Shown piece by piece: positions 50,970 to 58,679 of a DNA stretch of 64,000 nt. Origin of the DNA: Natroniella sp046097105 (lineage in GTDB: Bacteria; Bacillota; Halanaerobiia; Halobacteroidales; Halobacteroidaceae); assembly GCF_046097105.1 (NCBI RefSeq), contig NZ_CP175562.1, forward strand, positions 186,001 through 250,000. Reading direction: 5' to 3'. A program made the position numbers and the translations under genes. The stretch's first letter is position 1; each line of letters begins with the position of its first letter. The notes beneath the pieces were generated by a model, which was given only the letters and a program-made list of their open reading frames with translations, was not told where the DNA came from and made no database searches.

Positions 50970-51034
50970 TAATTAAGTATGATTACTAATTTTGATTTAA
51001 AGCTATAATTTAAGTTTTAAAAGGAGGTTTGAAA

Positions 51035-51451
51035 ATGACTGCCAATCCATATCAGAAGTATAAGAATGCTCAATATGAGACTGCTAGTAGAGAGCAGTTA
51101 TTGATCATGTTATATAAAGGTGCAATTAAATTTGCTAATCAAGCTAAAACAGCTATTGAAGATAAAGATTTTGACTTGACGAATAATAGACTACAAAGAA
51201 CTCAAGCAATTATCAATGAATTAACCTCGACCTTAAATCATAAACAAGGTGGAAAAATAGCAGAAAATCTAGAAAGTCTTTATGAATATATGAATCGCCG
51301 CTTAATTCAAGCCAATATCAGAAAAGATCCTGAAATCATAGATGAAGTGGCTGAACTATTGACTGATCTAAAGGATGCCTGGGAAGTTGCTTCTAAGAAA
51401 TTAAAGACGAAAAAAGCAAGTGCAACTGGAGAGATAAATATTGAAGGCTAA
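51035..51451 (+). CDS. fliS: Flagellin export chaperone FliS, first copy
   Basis: A 138-residue FliS. It has NPYQKYKNAQYETASREQLLIMLYKGAIKFANQAKTAIE, RTQAIINELTSTLNHKQGGKIAENLESLYEYMNRRLIQANIRKD and a lysine-rich tail. It binds the C-terminus of flagellin to prevent polymerisation in the cell. ATG at 51035 follows AAGGAGG. Its end overlaps the next gene by eleven bases. Confidence 0.93.
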   Translation: MTANPYQKYKNAQYETASREQLLIMLYKGAIKFANQAKTAIEDKDFDLTNNRLQRTQAIINELTSTLNHKQGGKIAENLESLYEYMNRRLIQANIRKDPEIIDEVAELLTDLKDAWEVASKKLKTKKASATGEINIEG

Positions 51452-51941
51452 GCGAATTATAAATGATTTAATAGAAATTTATGGTCAAGATCTGAAGTTA
51501 TATAAGAAGCTTTTTAGTTTAACTGAAGAACAACGTGAAATCATTACGGAAATTGATGATTTTGAATCTGATTATTTTGATCAATTAGAAGAGCTTTTAG
51601 TTAAGAAAGATGGAGTAATGAAAGAGATAGAGCAAGTTGAACAGAAGTTACTTCCTTATAAAGCAGGGATCATTAAAGGTTTAAATCTAAGTCAAGATGA
51701 GTGGTTAAAAGAATTTCTTGATACTGATATTGTTACAGATGAATTAAAAGAGATTATAAATGACTTAGTTGAACTAATTAAAAGATTACAACAACTTGAC
51801 CAAGAAAATCAGACTTTAATTAATAGCAAAAAAGATAAGTTAGTCCAAGAGATGAACCAAGTGAAAAAAGGGGTCAAGGTCAATAAGTCTTATAATCCTC
51901 AAGTTAGAATTCATTCAACTTATATTGATGATAAAAGCTAA
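51441..51941 (+). CDS. FliT/FlgN-like helical chaperone
   Basis: A 166-residue, nearly all-helical protein starting with TTG at 51441 inside the end of fliS. Heptad-like stretches (DDFESDYFDQLEELLVKKDGVMKEIEQVEQ and ELIKRLQQLDQENQTLINSKKDKLVQEMNQVKKG) resemble FliT or FlgN-family export chaperones, which follow fliS in many flagellar operons. Sequence alone does not tell FliT from FlgN. The tail is basic (NKSYNPQVRIHST). Confidence 0.7.
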   Translation: MKAKRIINDLIEIYGQDLKLYKKLFSLTEEQREIITEIDDFESDYFDQLEELLVKKDGVMKEIEQVEQKLLPYKAGIIKGLNLSQDEWLKEFLDTDIVTDELKEIINDLVELIKRLQQLDQENQTLINSKKDKLVQEMNQVKKGVKVNKSYNPQVRIHSTYIDDKS

Positions 51942-51967
51942 AGGTTTTGTTACGATAGGAGGGAATT

Positions 51968-52318
51968 ATGAACAAAAAATTAGATAATAACATTAGTCAA
52001 GCAGAACTATTATTAATGCTATATAATGGAGCAATTAAATTCTCACAAACTGCAAAAGAAGACTTTTACCAAAAAAAATTTGAAGATGCAAATCAAAAGC
52101 TAAATCGAGTTCAAGCTATTATCAATGAATTGAGTAGTACCTTAGATATGGAGAATGGCGGAGAGATAGCAGAGAATTTAAATAATTTATATGAGTATAT
52201 GAACCGTCGCTTAATTCAGGCTAATATCAGAAAGGATACTGAAATTATAGAAGAAGTAATTGGTTTATTGATGGATTTAAAAGAGGGTTGGGAAGAGGCT
52301 CAAGAACAATTAAATTAA
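51968..52318 (+). CDS. FliS-like chaperone, second copy
   Basis: A 116-residue paralogue of the FliS at 51035. The shared blocks are AELLLMLYNGAIKFSQTAKE, RVQAIINELSSTLDMENGGEIAENLNNLYEYMNRRLIQANIRKD and LLMDLKEGWEEAQ. It lacks the NPYxxY N-terminus (which blocks the flagellin groove in FliS) and the lysine-rich tail. It may serve a different client, perhaps the second FliD or a minor flagellin. TAGGAGGG precedes ATG 51968. Confidence 0.85.
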   Translation: MNKKLDNNISQAELLLMLYNGAIKFSQTAKEDFYQKKFEDANQKLNRVQAIINELSSTLDMENGGEIAENLNNLYEYMNRRLIQANIRKDTEIIEEVIGLLMDLKEGWEEAQEQLN

Positions 52319-52337
52319 ATGAAAGGAGGAGGGGGTA

Positions 52338-52712
52338 ATGAAAGTTTCAGAGGTTAATAGTATTAATTCAGCTAAGTCTGTAAGTTCTAGAAAGGATAGT
52401 TCACAACAAGAGAATATTCAACAATCTATCAGCCATGATCTTAATAAAGAGTTGGATAATCACTTTGAAGAGCAAGAAAGAGAGTTTACCAAGGAGAATT
52501 TAGAAGAGGGTGTAGAGGCTTTAAATGAGACTTTGGATTCTTTTCAAAAGGATTTGACATTTGAATTACATGAAGAAAGTGATAGAATGATGGTCAAATT
52601 GATGGATATAAGAAATGATGAAGTTATTAAGGAGTTTCCTCCTGAAGAAGTATTAGATATGTTAGGAAGAATTAGGCAAGCGGTAGGATTAATTATTGAT
52701 GAAAAAATTTAA
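52338..52712 (+). CDS. flaG: FlaG family flagellar protein
   Basis: A 124-residue FlaG. The N-terminal half is variable and polar. The conserved C-terminal part is LNETLDSFQKDLTFELHEESDRMMVKLMDIRNDEVIKEFPPEEVLDMLGRI. FlaG affects filament length in several bacteria. It starts at ATG 52338 after GAAAGGAGGAGGGG and ends the fliD-fliS operon before a perfect terminator. Confidence 0.9.
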   Translation: MKVSEVNSINSAKSVSSRKDSSQQENIQQSISHDLNKELDNHFEEQEREFTKENLEEGVEALNETLDSFQKDLTFELHEESDRMMVKLMDIRNDEVIKEFPPEEVLDMLGRIRQAVGLIIDEKI

Positions 52713-52845
52713 ATTTCAGAAGACAGTTATTTTATGATGAAAATGTGATAAAAGATTGAAGTTTTAATTAAATTAATTGTTTTATAGAGGAGTTTTATTT
52801 CTTTTCTTTAAATCAATAGTTAAATAGTATTAACTTTAATAAAAG

Positions 52846-52874
52846 ACCATTATCTTTAAAGATAATGGTTTTTT
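52846..52874 (+). terminator. Terminator between flaG and the second fliD
   Basis: A perfect 24-base palindrome (ACCATTATCTTT with AAAGATAATGGT, 52846-52869) is followed by five T residues. A short AGCTGAAGGCTGACTGC repeat (52931-52968) follows before the next gene; nothing else is seen in 52713-52995. Confidence 0.8.
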
Positions 52875-52995
52875 GCTTAATGTTAGATATTATTATATTT
52901 AAGAACTATGATTTTTAGATGGTTTTAAGTTTTAGCTGAAGGCTGACTGCTTATGGCTGATATCTAAAAACGTTTTATATAAGGAGGGGTGTTTT

Positions 52996-54345
52996 ATGGT
53001 AATGTCCGCTGGTGGTGTTGGTGGTAATCAAGAGATGGAACAGCAGATTCAACAGATCATGATGATGGAACAGCAACCGATCATCAATATGGAACAAAGA
53101 CAGGAAGAGATCAATGAAGAGATAGATGCTTTACAGGAAGTTAATAAACACTTAGATACATTCAAGCATAATGCAACTCAAATCAATCATGACACCTTTG
53201 GCAATGTAGCACAGAGTGGTAATGAGGAGGTAGTAACTGCTACTGCTAGTGATGATGCTGATTTAGGTAATTATAATATTGATGTAACTCAATTAGCTCA
53301 AGTGCACCGGGAAGCATCTGATCAACAAATAGGAGAGGTTAACACTGGTGGAGAAATCACTATAGAAAAGCTAGGGAATGCTGGTGAAGAGATTAATGTT
53401 GATGTAGATGTAACTGATGAAGATACAGTTACATCTATAGATATAGCAAATACAATTAATGAAGCTGAAGATAATGATTATGTAGAAGCAAGTGTAGTTG
53501 ATGATCGAATAGTAATTGAAAGTTTAGAGACTGGAGAAGATAGTCAGTTCAATGTCACTGTCGATGATATTGAAGTTGAAGGTGAGAATGAAGAGTTAGT
53601 TGACTTGGAATTTAGTAACATTCAAGAAGGGCAAGATGCTGAAGCTGAAATAAATGGATTGGGTGTTAGTTCAAATGATAATACCCTTGATAATATAGTT
53701 GATGGTGTAACAATCGATTTAGAAGGAACAGGTGAGACTGAGTTAGTAGTTGATGTTGACCGCGAAGGAATCCAAGAGAGTATTGGGGAGTTTGTAAATG
53801 ATTATAATCAACTTCAAGATTTAATTGAAGAGTATGGTGGAGAAGAAGGGTTATTACAAGGTAATTCTGCATTAAGAAGCATTGATACTGCTCTTCATAA
53901 TGCAGCAATTAGTCCTTTAAGTGAAGATTATGATTCCGAGTATAATTCTTTATCGACAGTAGGTATTCAAGTTCAAGATGATGGCCGGTTATCAACTAGT
54001 AGCAGAAGCTGGGGTAATGACTTAGATGATGTAATTGAAAATGATCTAGAAGCATTAGAAGAGTTATTTGCTGGTGAAGATGGGATAGTAAATAGGGTAG
54101 AAGAGCAGATTGATTTAGCTACTGATAGGTTTGATGGTTATTTAAATAGTAGAATTGATACTTTACAGGGTGAAGTAAGTAGAATAGATGATAATATCGA
54201 AACACAGTTTGATCGTCTTGAAATGCAAGAAAATAGATTGAGAGATCAATTTACAAGAATGCAACAGGCTATTGCAGAGATGGAAGCTCAAGGGCAAAGG
54301 CTTTCTGCTCAAGGAGGAGCAGGTGGTTTAGGAGCTTTATTATAG
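52996..54345 (+). CDS. Second FliD-type filament cap protein, shorter and very acidic
   Basis: A 449-residue paralogue of fliD. It keeps the N-terminal coiled part (MEQQPIINMEQRQEEINEEIDALQEVNKHLDTF) and the C-terminal block (RVEEQIDLATDRFDGYLNSRIDTLQGEVSRIDDNIE...RMQQAIAEM). The GLASGID motif is replaced by SAGGVGGNQEMEQQI, rich in M and Q. The middle is unusually D/E-rich. A role as a cap for another filament form, or a divergent duplicate, is possible. GGAGGGGTG precedes the start. Confidence 0.82.
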   Translation: MVMSAGGVGGNQEMEQQIQQIMMMEQQPIINMEQRQEEINEEIDALQEVNKHLDTFKHNATQINHDTFGNVAQSGNEEVVTATASDDADLGNYNIDVTQLAQVHREASDQQIGEVNTGGEITIEKLGNAGEEINVDVDVTDEDTVTSIDIANTINEAEDNDYVEASVVDDRIVIESLETGEDSQFNVTVDDIEVEGENEELVDLEFSNIQEGQDAEAEINGLGVSSNDNTLDNIVDGVTIDLEGTGETELVVDVDREGIQESIGEFVNDYNQLQDLIEEYGGEEGLLQGNSALRSIDTALHNAAISPLSEDYDSEYNSLSTVGIQVQDDGRLSTSSRSWGNDLDDVIENDLEALEELFAGEDGIVNRVEEQIDLATDRFDGYLNSRIDTLQGEVSRIDDNIETQFDRLEMQENRLRDQFTRMQQAIAEMEAQGQRLSAQGGAGGLGALL

Positions 54346-54411
54346 GAATTGAAGCAATATTTTGTTAGTAGTTGTTAGGTTGAAAATTGAATAGTTAAAG
54401 GAGGAATTTTA

Positions 54412-54726
54412 ATGCTAAAATCAGAAAAAGAGAAGATAGAACAGTTGAAGAAGCAGGTTGAGCTATATCAAGAGTTAGTGGAGCTAGTAGAAGAAGAACA
54501 ACAGATACTAAAGCAGGGCCAACAGACAGTAGAGCTGAAAGGTAAGCAGCGAGAGATCAGAAATGAGATTGCAGGTATTGATTTGAAGTTTAATTTAAGC
54601 CAAGGAGATAAACTGAAGTTGATGGCTCAAAGTGATGACGAAAAGCTGAAGCAGTTGAAGCCAACGCTGCAGAAACTGTATAGCTTAGAAAAAGAGAATC
54701 AAAAGATCAGTGAGGGGAGTAAATAA
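54412..54726 (+). CDS. Small coiled-coil protein, probable flagellar chaperone
   Basis: A 104-residue charged coiled-coil protein (EKEKIEQLKKQVELYQELVELVEEEQQIL) that I cannot assign firmly. Its size, helicity and place directly after a fliD copy suggest a FliT-like chaperone for that copy. There are no membrane or zinc motifs. The ribosome site AAAGGAGG precedes ATG 54412. The final codons run straight into the promoter of the downstream RNA. Confidence 0.6.
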   Translation: MLKSEKEKIEQLKKQVELYQELVELVEEEQQILKQGQQTVELKGKQREIRNEIAGIDLKFNLSQGDKLKLMAQSDDEKLKQLKPTLQKLYSLEKENQKISEGSK

Positions 54727-54733
54727 ACTTCTC

Positions 54734-54762
54734 TTGATTTTCTTCTTTTTTCAAGATATAAT
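54734..54762 (+). promoter_or_regulatory. Sigma-A promoter of the structured RNA at 54769
   Basis: TTGATT (54734-54739), a 17-base spacer and TATAAT (54757-54762). The predicted start falls at the first base of the RNA closing stem. Confidence 0.8.
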
Positions 54763-54768
54763 AAACTT

Positions 54769-54993
54769 CGTACTCATCTAGGTCTGTGGTTGAAAGTCGA
54801 TGCCAGTCGCAGGCGAAACGATCCACGTAAGGTAGCAGAAGCTACTGAGCATGGTGCGGCTTAGAAGTGAGTCCTACCTGGAAAATTGTACATAAGTATT
54901 AATTTATCTAGAGAGGGATAGTAGTGGGAAAATCTTGCGAATTCTCCAGTAGGCGGGTGTGGGGGCAAAAACCAGGTCAGCTAGGTGGGTGCG
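54769..54993 (+). ncRNA. Structured non-coding RNA of about 225 nt, possibly raiA-motif class
   Basis: The ends form a continuous 13-bp closing stem, CGTACTCATCTAG (54769-54781) with CTAGGTGGGTGCG (54981-54993), including several G-U pairs. Inside are GTAGC-AGAA-GCTAC, AGGTA...TACCT and GCC...GGC helices with G-rich junctions (GGCGGGTGTGGGGGC). The G+C content is far above the flanks and there is no reading frame. Size, closing stem and presence in a genome region with comFC and hpf/raiA suggest the raiA-motif RNA of Firmicutes. I cannot verify the consensus. It is not RNase P, tmRNA or SRP RNA by their known signature sequences. Confidence 0.8.
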
Positions 54994-55000
54994 TAATTTA

Positions 55001-55080
55001 AGTTTGAGTTTTAGTTTGAGGCTAAGTAAGAGTAAAAAGTATATAAAGTCTAAGTTTGAGTCTAAGGCTGAGTAAGATTA
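55001..55080. repeat. AAGTTTGAGTCTAAGG-family arm, left of the tnpB module
   Basis: Two tandem versions of TTTAAGTTTGAGTTTTAG and AAGTCTAAGTTTGAGTCTAA lie between the RNA and its probable terminator. The complementary arm (CTTAAACTTAGACTCAACC) lies at 56905-56923, beyond tnpB. Confidence 0.6.
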
Positions 55081-55122
55081 AAAAGTTAAATAAACCTTAA
55101 GTTCATAGTTAGAATCAATTTC

Positions 55123-55145
55123 AATTGCCGAAGGGCAATTTTTTA
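55123..55145 (+). terminator. Terminator, probably of the structured RNA transcript
   Basis: AATTGCC (55123-55129) and GGCAATT (55134-55140) with loop GAAG are followed by TTTT. It lies 130 bases beyond the RNA because a repeat intervenes. Confidence 0.7.
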
Positions 55146-55199
55146 TTGTTTAGGGAATTATGTTTTTTAAAGGTTGTGAATAGCTTCTAGTTTTATAGG

Positions 55200-55256
55200 A
55201 AAGGCTCAGAAAACCCCTTATGCTCGTCTTAGGGGATGAATGAGCCTTTTAATTTT
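55200..55256. terminator. Double hairpin at the end of the repressor gene
   Basis: The outer stem AAAGGCTCA (55200-55208) pairs with TGAGCCTTT (55241-55249). The inner CCCC (55214-55217) pairs with GGGG (55232-55235). T tracts occur on both sides, so it may act in either direction. It could also be a structured end of the tnpB module. Confidence 0.5.
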
Positions 55257-55275
55257 AAGGTTCGATACCTTGAAA

Positions 55276-55440
55276 TTAAACATTCTTTTGATTTTGTTGG
55301 TTATCATCATACTTTTTAAGCACCATTGTCATACCTTCTTCAATTAAATCATTAGCATTACAACCTTTTTTTAAGGCTAATATTCTAATCTTTTGATATA
55401 ATTCTTCATTTAAAGTAGTGTTAACTGCTTTTCTTGACAT
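55276..55440 (-). CDS. Small ribbon-helix-helix (CopG-type) repressor divergent from tnpB
   Basis: A 54-residue protein on the minus strand. It starts at ATG 55440 with GGAGGAGGTG upstream on that strand. The start SRKAVNTTLNEELYQKIRILALKKGCNANDLIEEGM has the beta strand, turn and two helices of ribbon-helix-helix DNA-binding proteins. Such small genes are often divergent from tnpB of the IS200/IS605 group. Its promoter overlaps the tnpB promoter, so it probably represses both. Confidence 0.8.
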   Translation of the reverse strand: MSRKAVNTTLNEELYQKIRILALKKGCNANDLIEEGMTMVLKKYDDNQQNQKNV

Positions 55441-55493
55441 AATGAACACCTCCTCCTCAACAATTCATTCGGAGTGATAAATCTCCTAAAATC

Positions 55494-55550
55494 ATTATAT
55501 CATATAGTTGACAACATATCAACATAATGATATAATGTAGTTAACAACAT
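55494..55550. promoter_or_regulatory. Overlapping divergent promoters and operator repeats of the RHH-tnpB pair
   Basis: Forward: TTGACA (55508-55513), 17 bases, TATAAT (55531-55536). Reverse: TTGATA (complement of 55517-55522), 17 bases, TATAAT (complement of 55494-55499). TAGTTGACAACAT (55505-55517) and TAGTTAACAACAT (55538-55550) are near-identical direct repeats 33 bases apart, likely repressor sites that cover both promoters. Confidence 0.8.
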
Positions 55551-55567
55551 AAAAAGGAGGTGAAACT

Positions 55568-56818
55568 ATGAGATTAGCTTTTAAATTTAAGCCTAAGTTT
55601 ACTGACCAACAATTAGAGATAATTAAAGAATTAAGTTGGCATACTACTAAGTTATATAATATTGTCAATTATGAAGTCAGAAATAATGAAGATGTAAAGC
55701 CTGTCTATACTCAACTAGAAAAGCAATTTAAGAGTAATTGGCATAATGATTTCCTGCATAGTCATAATAGACAACAAGCATTAAAACAGTTAGCTCAAGA
55801 TTGGAAAAGTTACTTTACTAGTATCAAAGACTATAAGAAAAATCCTAGCAAGTATAAAGGTCAACCTAGACCACCTAAGTTTAAGAATATGGACACAAAC
55901 TCTAATGAGGTAATCTTTACTAACTTAGCAACTAGAGTTAGAGATAATCATTTGCTATTATCCTTAGCTAAAGCGATAAAATCTGAATTTAATGTGAAAA
56001 GTCTTAAAATTGAATTGCCGTTAGCAGTTCAAAACATTATAGATTTAGAAACTATCCAACAGGTAAGGATTAAACAAGATAAACTTTCTAAAGAATGGTA
56101 TTTACTGATTATCTATAAAGTTAAAGGGGTTAAAGAAAACACTAACTCTAATATAATGTCAATAGACTTAGGTTTGGATAACTTGGCTACATTAACATTT
56201 AAAGATACTTCTAAAAGCTACATTATTAATGGCAAGACTATTAAATCTAAGAATAGTTATTTCAATAAAGAGATTGCTAAACTTCAAAGTATTAGAATGA
56301 AACAATTAGGTACTAGCAAAGTCAAAGATACTAAGCAAATTAGAAACCTTAGACTAAAAAGAAGAAACTATGTCAAAGACTATCTGCATAAAGCTAGTAG
56401 AAAGATAATTGACTTAGCAATTCAACACAAAGTATCTACTATCACCATTGGAGATTTGAAGGATATTAAGCAAGGCAATAGCCTTAAATCTTTTGTTCAA
56501 ATACCAATTCAAAGATTAGTAGAATTAATTGAGTATAAAGCTGAATTAGAAGGTATCAATGTTGTTAAAATTAATGAAAGCTATACATCAGGTTGCAGTT
56601 CAATAGATCTAGAAAAATTAAATAAATCTAACTACGATAAGTCTAGAAGAATAAAAAGAGGTCTATTCAAAACAGGCAATAAATTAATCAATGCTGATGT
56701 CAATGGTAGTTTAAATATAATGAGAAAATACTTAAAAGATAAATGTATTCCCAAAATGCTAAAGCAGATTAGGGATAATGGGCTTGTGGCAAGTCCTAAA
56801 AGAATAAGGATATCCTAA
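55568..56818 (+). CDS. tnpB: TnpB (IS200/IS605-group OrfB), RNA-guided nuclease family
   Basis: A 416-residue TnpB. RuvC-I is SIDLGLDNLATL (about 198-209, aspartate). The RuvC-II position reads TITIGDLKDIKQG (about 292-304), with aspartates but no clear glutamate. RuvC-III is INADVNGSLNIM (about 375). The CxxC zinc finger of classical TnpB is absent and replaced by ESYTSGCSSIDLEKLNKSNYDKSRRIKRGLF, a variant seen in a zinc-less subgroup. No tnpA is present. ATG 55568 follows AAAGGAGG. The RNA guide normally overlaps the 3' end; hairpins follow at 56859-56880. Confidence 0.88.
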   Translation: MRLAFKFKPKFTDQQLEIIKELSWHTTKLYNIVNYEVRNNEDVKPVYTQLEKQFKSNWHNDFLHSHNRQQALKQLAQDWKSYFTSIKDYKKNPSKYKGQPRPPKFKNMDTNSNEVIFTNLATRVRDNHLLLSLAKAIKSEFNVKSLKIELPLAVQNIIDLETIQQVRIKQDKLSKEWYLLIIYKVKGVKENTNSNIMSIDLGLDNLATLTFKDTSKSYIINGKTIKSKNSYFNKEIAKLQSIRMKQLGTSKVKDTKQIRNLRLKRRNYVKDYLHKASRKIIDLAIQHKVSTITIGDLKDIKQGNSLKSFVQIPIQRLVELIEYKAELEGINVVKINESYTSGCSSIDLEKLNKSNYDKSRRIKRGLFKTGNKLINADVNGSLNIMRKYLKDKCIPKMLKQIRDNGLVASPKRIRIS

Positions 56819-56819
56819 T

Positions 56820-56891
56820 GAATTAGGAGGAAACTTAAACTTCAAACTTCTTTTGAAGCCTCCGTTGCTTGTCTCGGAGGTTGTTCACGAC
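56820..56891 (+). ncRNA. Possible 3' guide-RNA scaffold/right end of the tnpB element
   Basis: Directly after tnpB there are two hairpins, ACTTC...GAAG (about 56840-56858) and CCTCCG/CGGAGG (56859-56880), followed by TTGTTCACGAC. In tnpB elements the reRNA covers the end of the gene and the right end, with the guide reading into the flank. The exact boundary is not certain. A CTAAG-family repeat arm (56905-56936) follows at once. Confidence 0.45.
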
Positions 56892-56947
56892 TTTTAATGA
56901 TTTGCTTAAACTTAGACTCAACCTTAACCTGAATTTGCAATCCCCTC

Positions 56948-56976
56948 TTGAATTTTTATGCGTAATTGTGTATAAT
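56948..56976 (+). promoter_or_regulatory. Sigma-A promoter for the amino acid transporter binding protein
   Basis: TTGAAT (56948-56953), a 17-base spacer and TATAAT (56971-56976), 35 bases before the gene start. Confidence 0.8.
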
Positions 56977-57011
56977 TACTGATATGAGTTAAAAATTAGG
57001 GAGGAAGATAA

Positions 57012-57770
57012 ATGATGAAAAAGACGTTATTAATTTTCTTATTGGTAGGGTTATTGGCAATGGTAGGTTGTGCTCAAGATGATAGAACAGCTTGGGAGCG
57101 AATTGAAGAGGAAGGAACTTTGACAGTAGGAATGGATGCTGCGTATCGCCCGTTTGAATTTCGCGATGAAGATAATGAGATCGTTGGTTTTGATGTTGAT
57201 CTAATCAATGAGATTGGAGATCGGTTAGGGATTGAAGTTGAACTTCAAGATACGGCTTTTGATGGGATTATTCCTGGCTTACAAGCAAATGAGTATGATT
57301 TGATTATTTCTGCGATGACGATTACAGAAGAAAGAGAGCAAGCAGTTGATTTTTCTGATCCATACTTCAATGCAGGGCAGGTAATTGCAGTTCTAGAAGA
57401 TAATGACGAGATTCAAGATTTAGATGATTTAGAAGGAAAAACAGTTGGAGTACAGTTAGGAACGACAGGAGATATAGTAGTTAGTGAGATGGATGATGTG
57501 GAAGTTAATCGTTATGATGTAATTCCTGAGGCTTTTGAAGATCTAAATAATCGTCGGATCGATGCAGTTGTTAATGATTTGCCGGTAACTGCGGATTATA
57601 TTCAAGAACGAGGTGGAGTTGAAATTGTAGGTGATCCATTTACTGAAGAATTTTATGGAATGGCAATGCGTCAAGGTGAAGAAGAATTAGTAGAAAATAT
57701 TAATGAAGCATTGGCAGAAATTAAAGAAGATAGCACTTATGATGAGATCTTTAGTAAATGGTTTGAATAA
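57012..57770 (+). CDS. Polar amino acid ABC transporter substrate-binding lipoprotein
   Basis: A 252-residue family 3 solute-binding protein. The signal peptide ends in a lipobox (LLAMVGC, Cys20), so it is anchored to the membrane outer face. It has GTLTVGMDAAYRPFEFRDED, GFDVDLINEIGDRLG, DLIISAMTITEEREQAVDFSDPY and GKTVGVQLGTTG. The mature part is strongly acidic. It would deliver amino acids to the permease and ATPase at 59234-60608. Unusually, an unrelated secreted protein and a repeat-filled gap lie between. Confidence 0.9.
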   Translation: MMKKTLLIFLLVGLLAMVGCAQDDRTAWERIEEEGTLTVGMDAAYRPFEFRDEDNEIVGFDVDLINEIGDRLGIEVELQDTAFDGIIPGLQANEYDLIISAMTITEEREQAVDFSDPYFNAGQVIAVLEDNDEIQDLDDLEGKTVGVQLGTTGDIVVSEMDDVEVNRYDVIPEAFEDLNNRRIDAVVNDLPVTADYIQERGGVEIVGDPFTEEFYGMAMRQGEEELVENINEALAEIKEDSTYDEIFSKWFE

Positions 57771-57802
57771 AGTTGATTAAAACTAATCAAATAGTGTAGA
57801 TG

Positions 57803-57836
57803 AAAAGGCAGCAGGGAGACCTGTTGTCTTTTTTAT
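57803..57836 (+). terminator. Terminator after the binding protein
   Basis: AAAAGGCAGCAG (57803-57814) pairs with CTGTTGTCTTTT (57821-57832) with G-U pairs, followed by T residues. Confidence 0.75.
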
Positions 57837-57917
57837 ATTTAGAATAAAGGAAATAATAAGTTAATATAGAATATAATTAATTAAATGTTATTATTAAACA
57901 AGGGAGGAATAATTAAT

Positions 57918-58604
57918 ATGAAAAAAAGAGTATTATTTACAGTACTAATCTTATTAATTGTAAGTTTGTTTTCAGTTTCTGCTATGGCCAATGAGGTGAT
58001 TGGAAAAGAGGTGCTAGAAAAAGTACTGGAAGAGAATGGAGAAGATTCTGGTGTAGCTGAAATAACTTTAAAGAATGTTTCTAATCGTGCCTATTCAAGG
58101 AGAATGATCAGAGGTAAGACTCTTTTAGCTGCTGGGGGAACTAGAATTCTTTTAACTGCCAGTACAGGTGAGGATTTAATTAATGATACAGGGTTAATTA
58201 CTGGAATAGGATTAGGCTTAGCTGGATTGCAGCAGTTATTCATTCCAACTGTTATAGAGAAAGAGTATGAGGGGATTAAATCATATCCTGCCAATCATAA
58301 AGAGCTTGCATCATTTGATTCTTTAAATTATTTAGCTACAAGGTCTAGACAGTTAAGGCTTGCAAGTGCAATTACCAGTACTGGAGGGGCACTTTATTTT
58401 TTAGCTCGTAACAGTGAGTCAACTATTTATAATATAGGTTATGATAATTACTTAGGGTTAATTTTAGCTGGGAATGCAATTTATAAGTTTGCATCGCCAA
58501 CTTATATAGAAAAAGCATATGATAAGGTGGAAAATGCAATCGGTGGAGAACTTTATTTATCTGTCGGGGAGTTCATTGGGCCTGTTTATTCATATAATTT
58601 CTAA
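57918..58604 (+). CDS. Unrecognised exported protein
   Basis: A 228-residue protein I do not recognise. It has a clear signal peptide (MKKRVLFTVLILLIVSLFSVSAMA, cleavage after AMA about residue 24). The remainder has two glycine/alanine-rich hydrophobic segments (about 62-75 ILLTAS...LITGIGLGLAGLQQLF and about 140-180), which could be membrane hairpins. It may be a small membrane or outer-envelope protein. ATG at 57918 is favoured by AGGGAGG. It has terminators on both sides, so it is an independent unit lying between the binding protein and permease genes. Confidence 0.75.
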   Translation: MKKRVLFTVLILLIVSLFSVSAMANEVIGKEVLEKVLEENGEDSGVAEITLKNVSNRAYSRRMIRGKTLLAAGGTRILLTASTGEDLINDTGLITGIGLGLAGLQQLFIPTVIEKEYEGIKSYPANHKELASFDSLNYLATRSRQLRLASAITSTGGALYFLARNSESTIYNIGYDNYLGLILAGNAIYKFASPTYIEKAYDKVENAIGGELYLSVGEFIGPVYSYNF

Positions 58605-58612
58605 TTATAAAG

Positions 58613-58646
58613 AACTCAGTAGGAAATTTCCTACTGAGTTTTTTTG
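58613..58646 (+). terminator. Terminator after the exported protein
   Basis: A perfect 14-bp palindrome arm (58613-58626 with 58627-58640) is followed by a T-run of seven. Confidence 0.88.
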
Positions 58647-58679
58647 TTGTGTACTTTTTAGATTAGAGATGAAATTGTA

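Noticed and set aside
54769..54993. RNase P RNA, tmRNA or SRP RNA
   Set aside because: The conserved signature segments of these RNAs are not present, and no tmRNA tag frame is seen.
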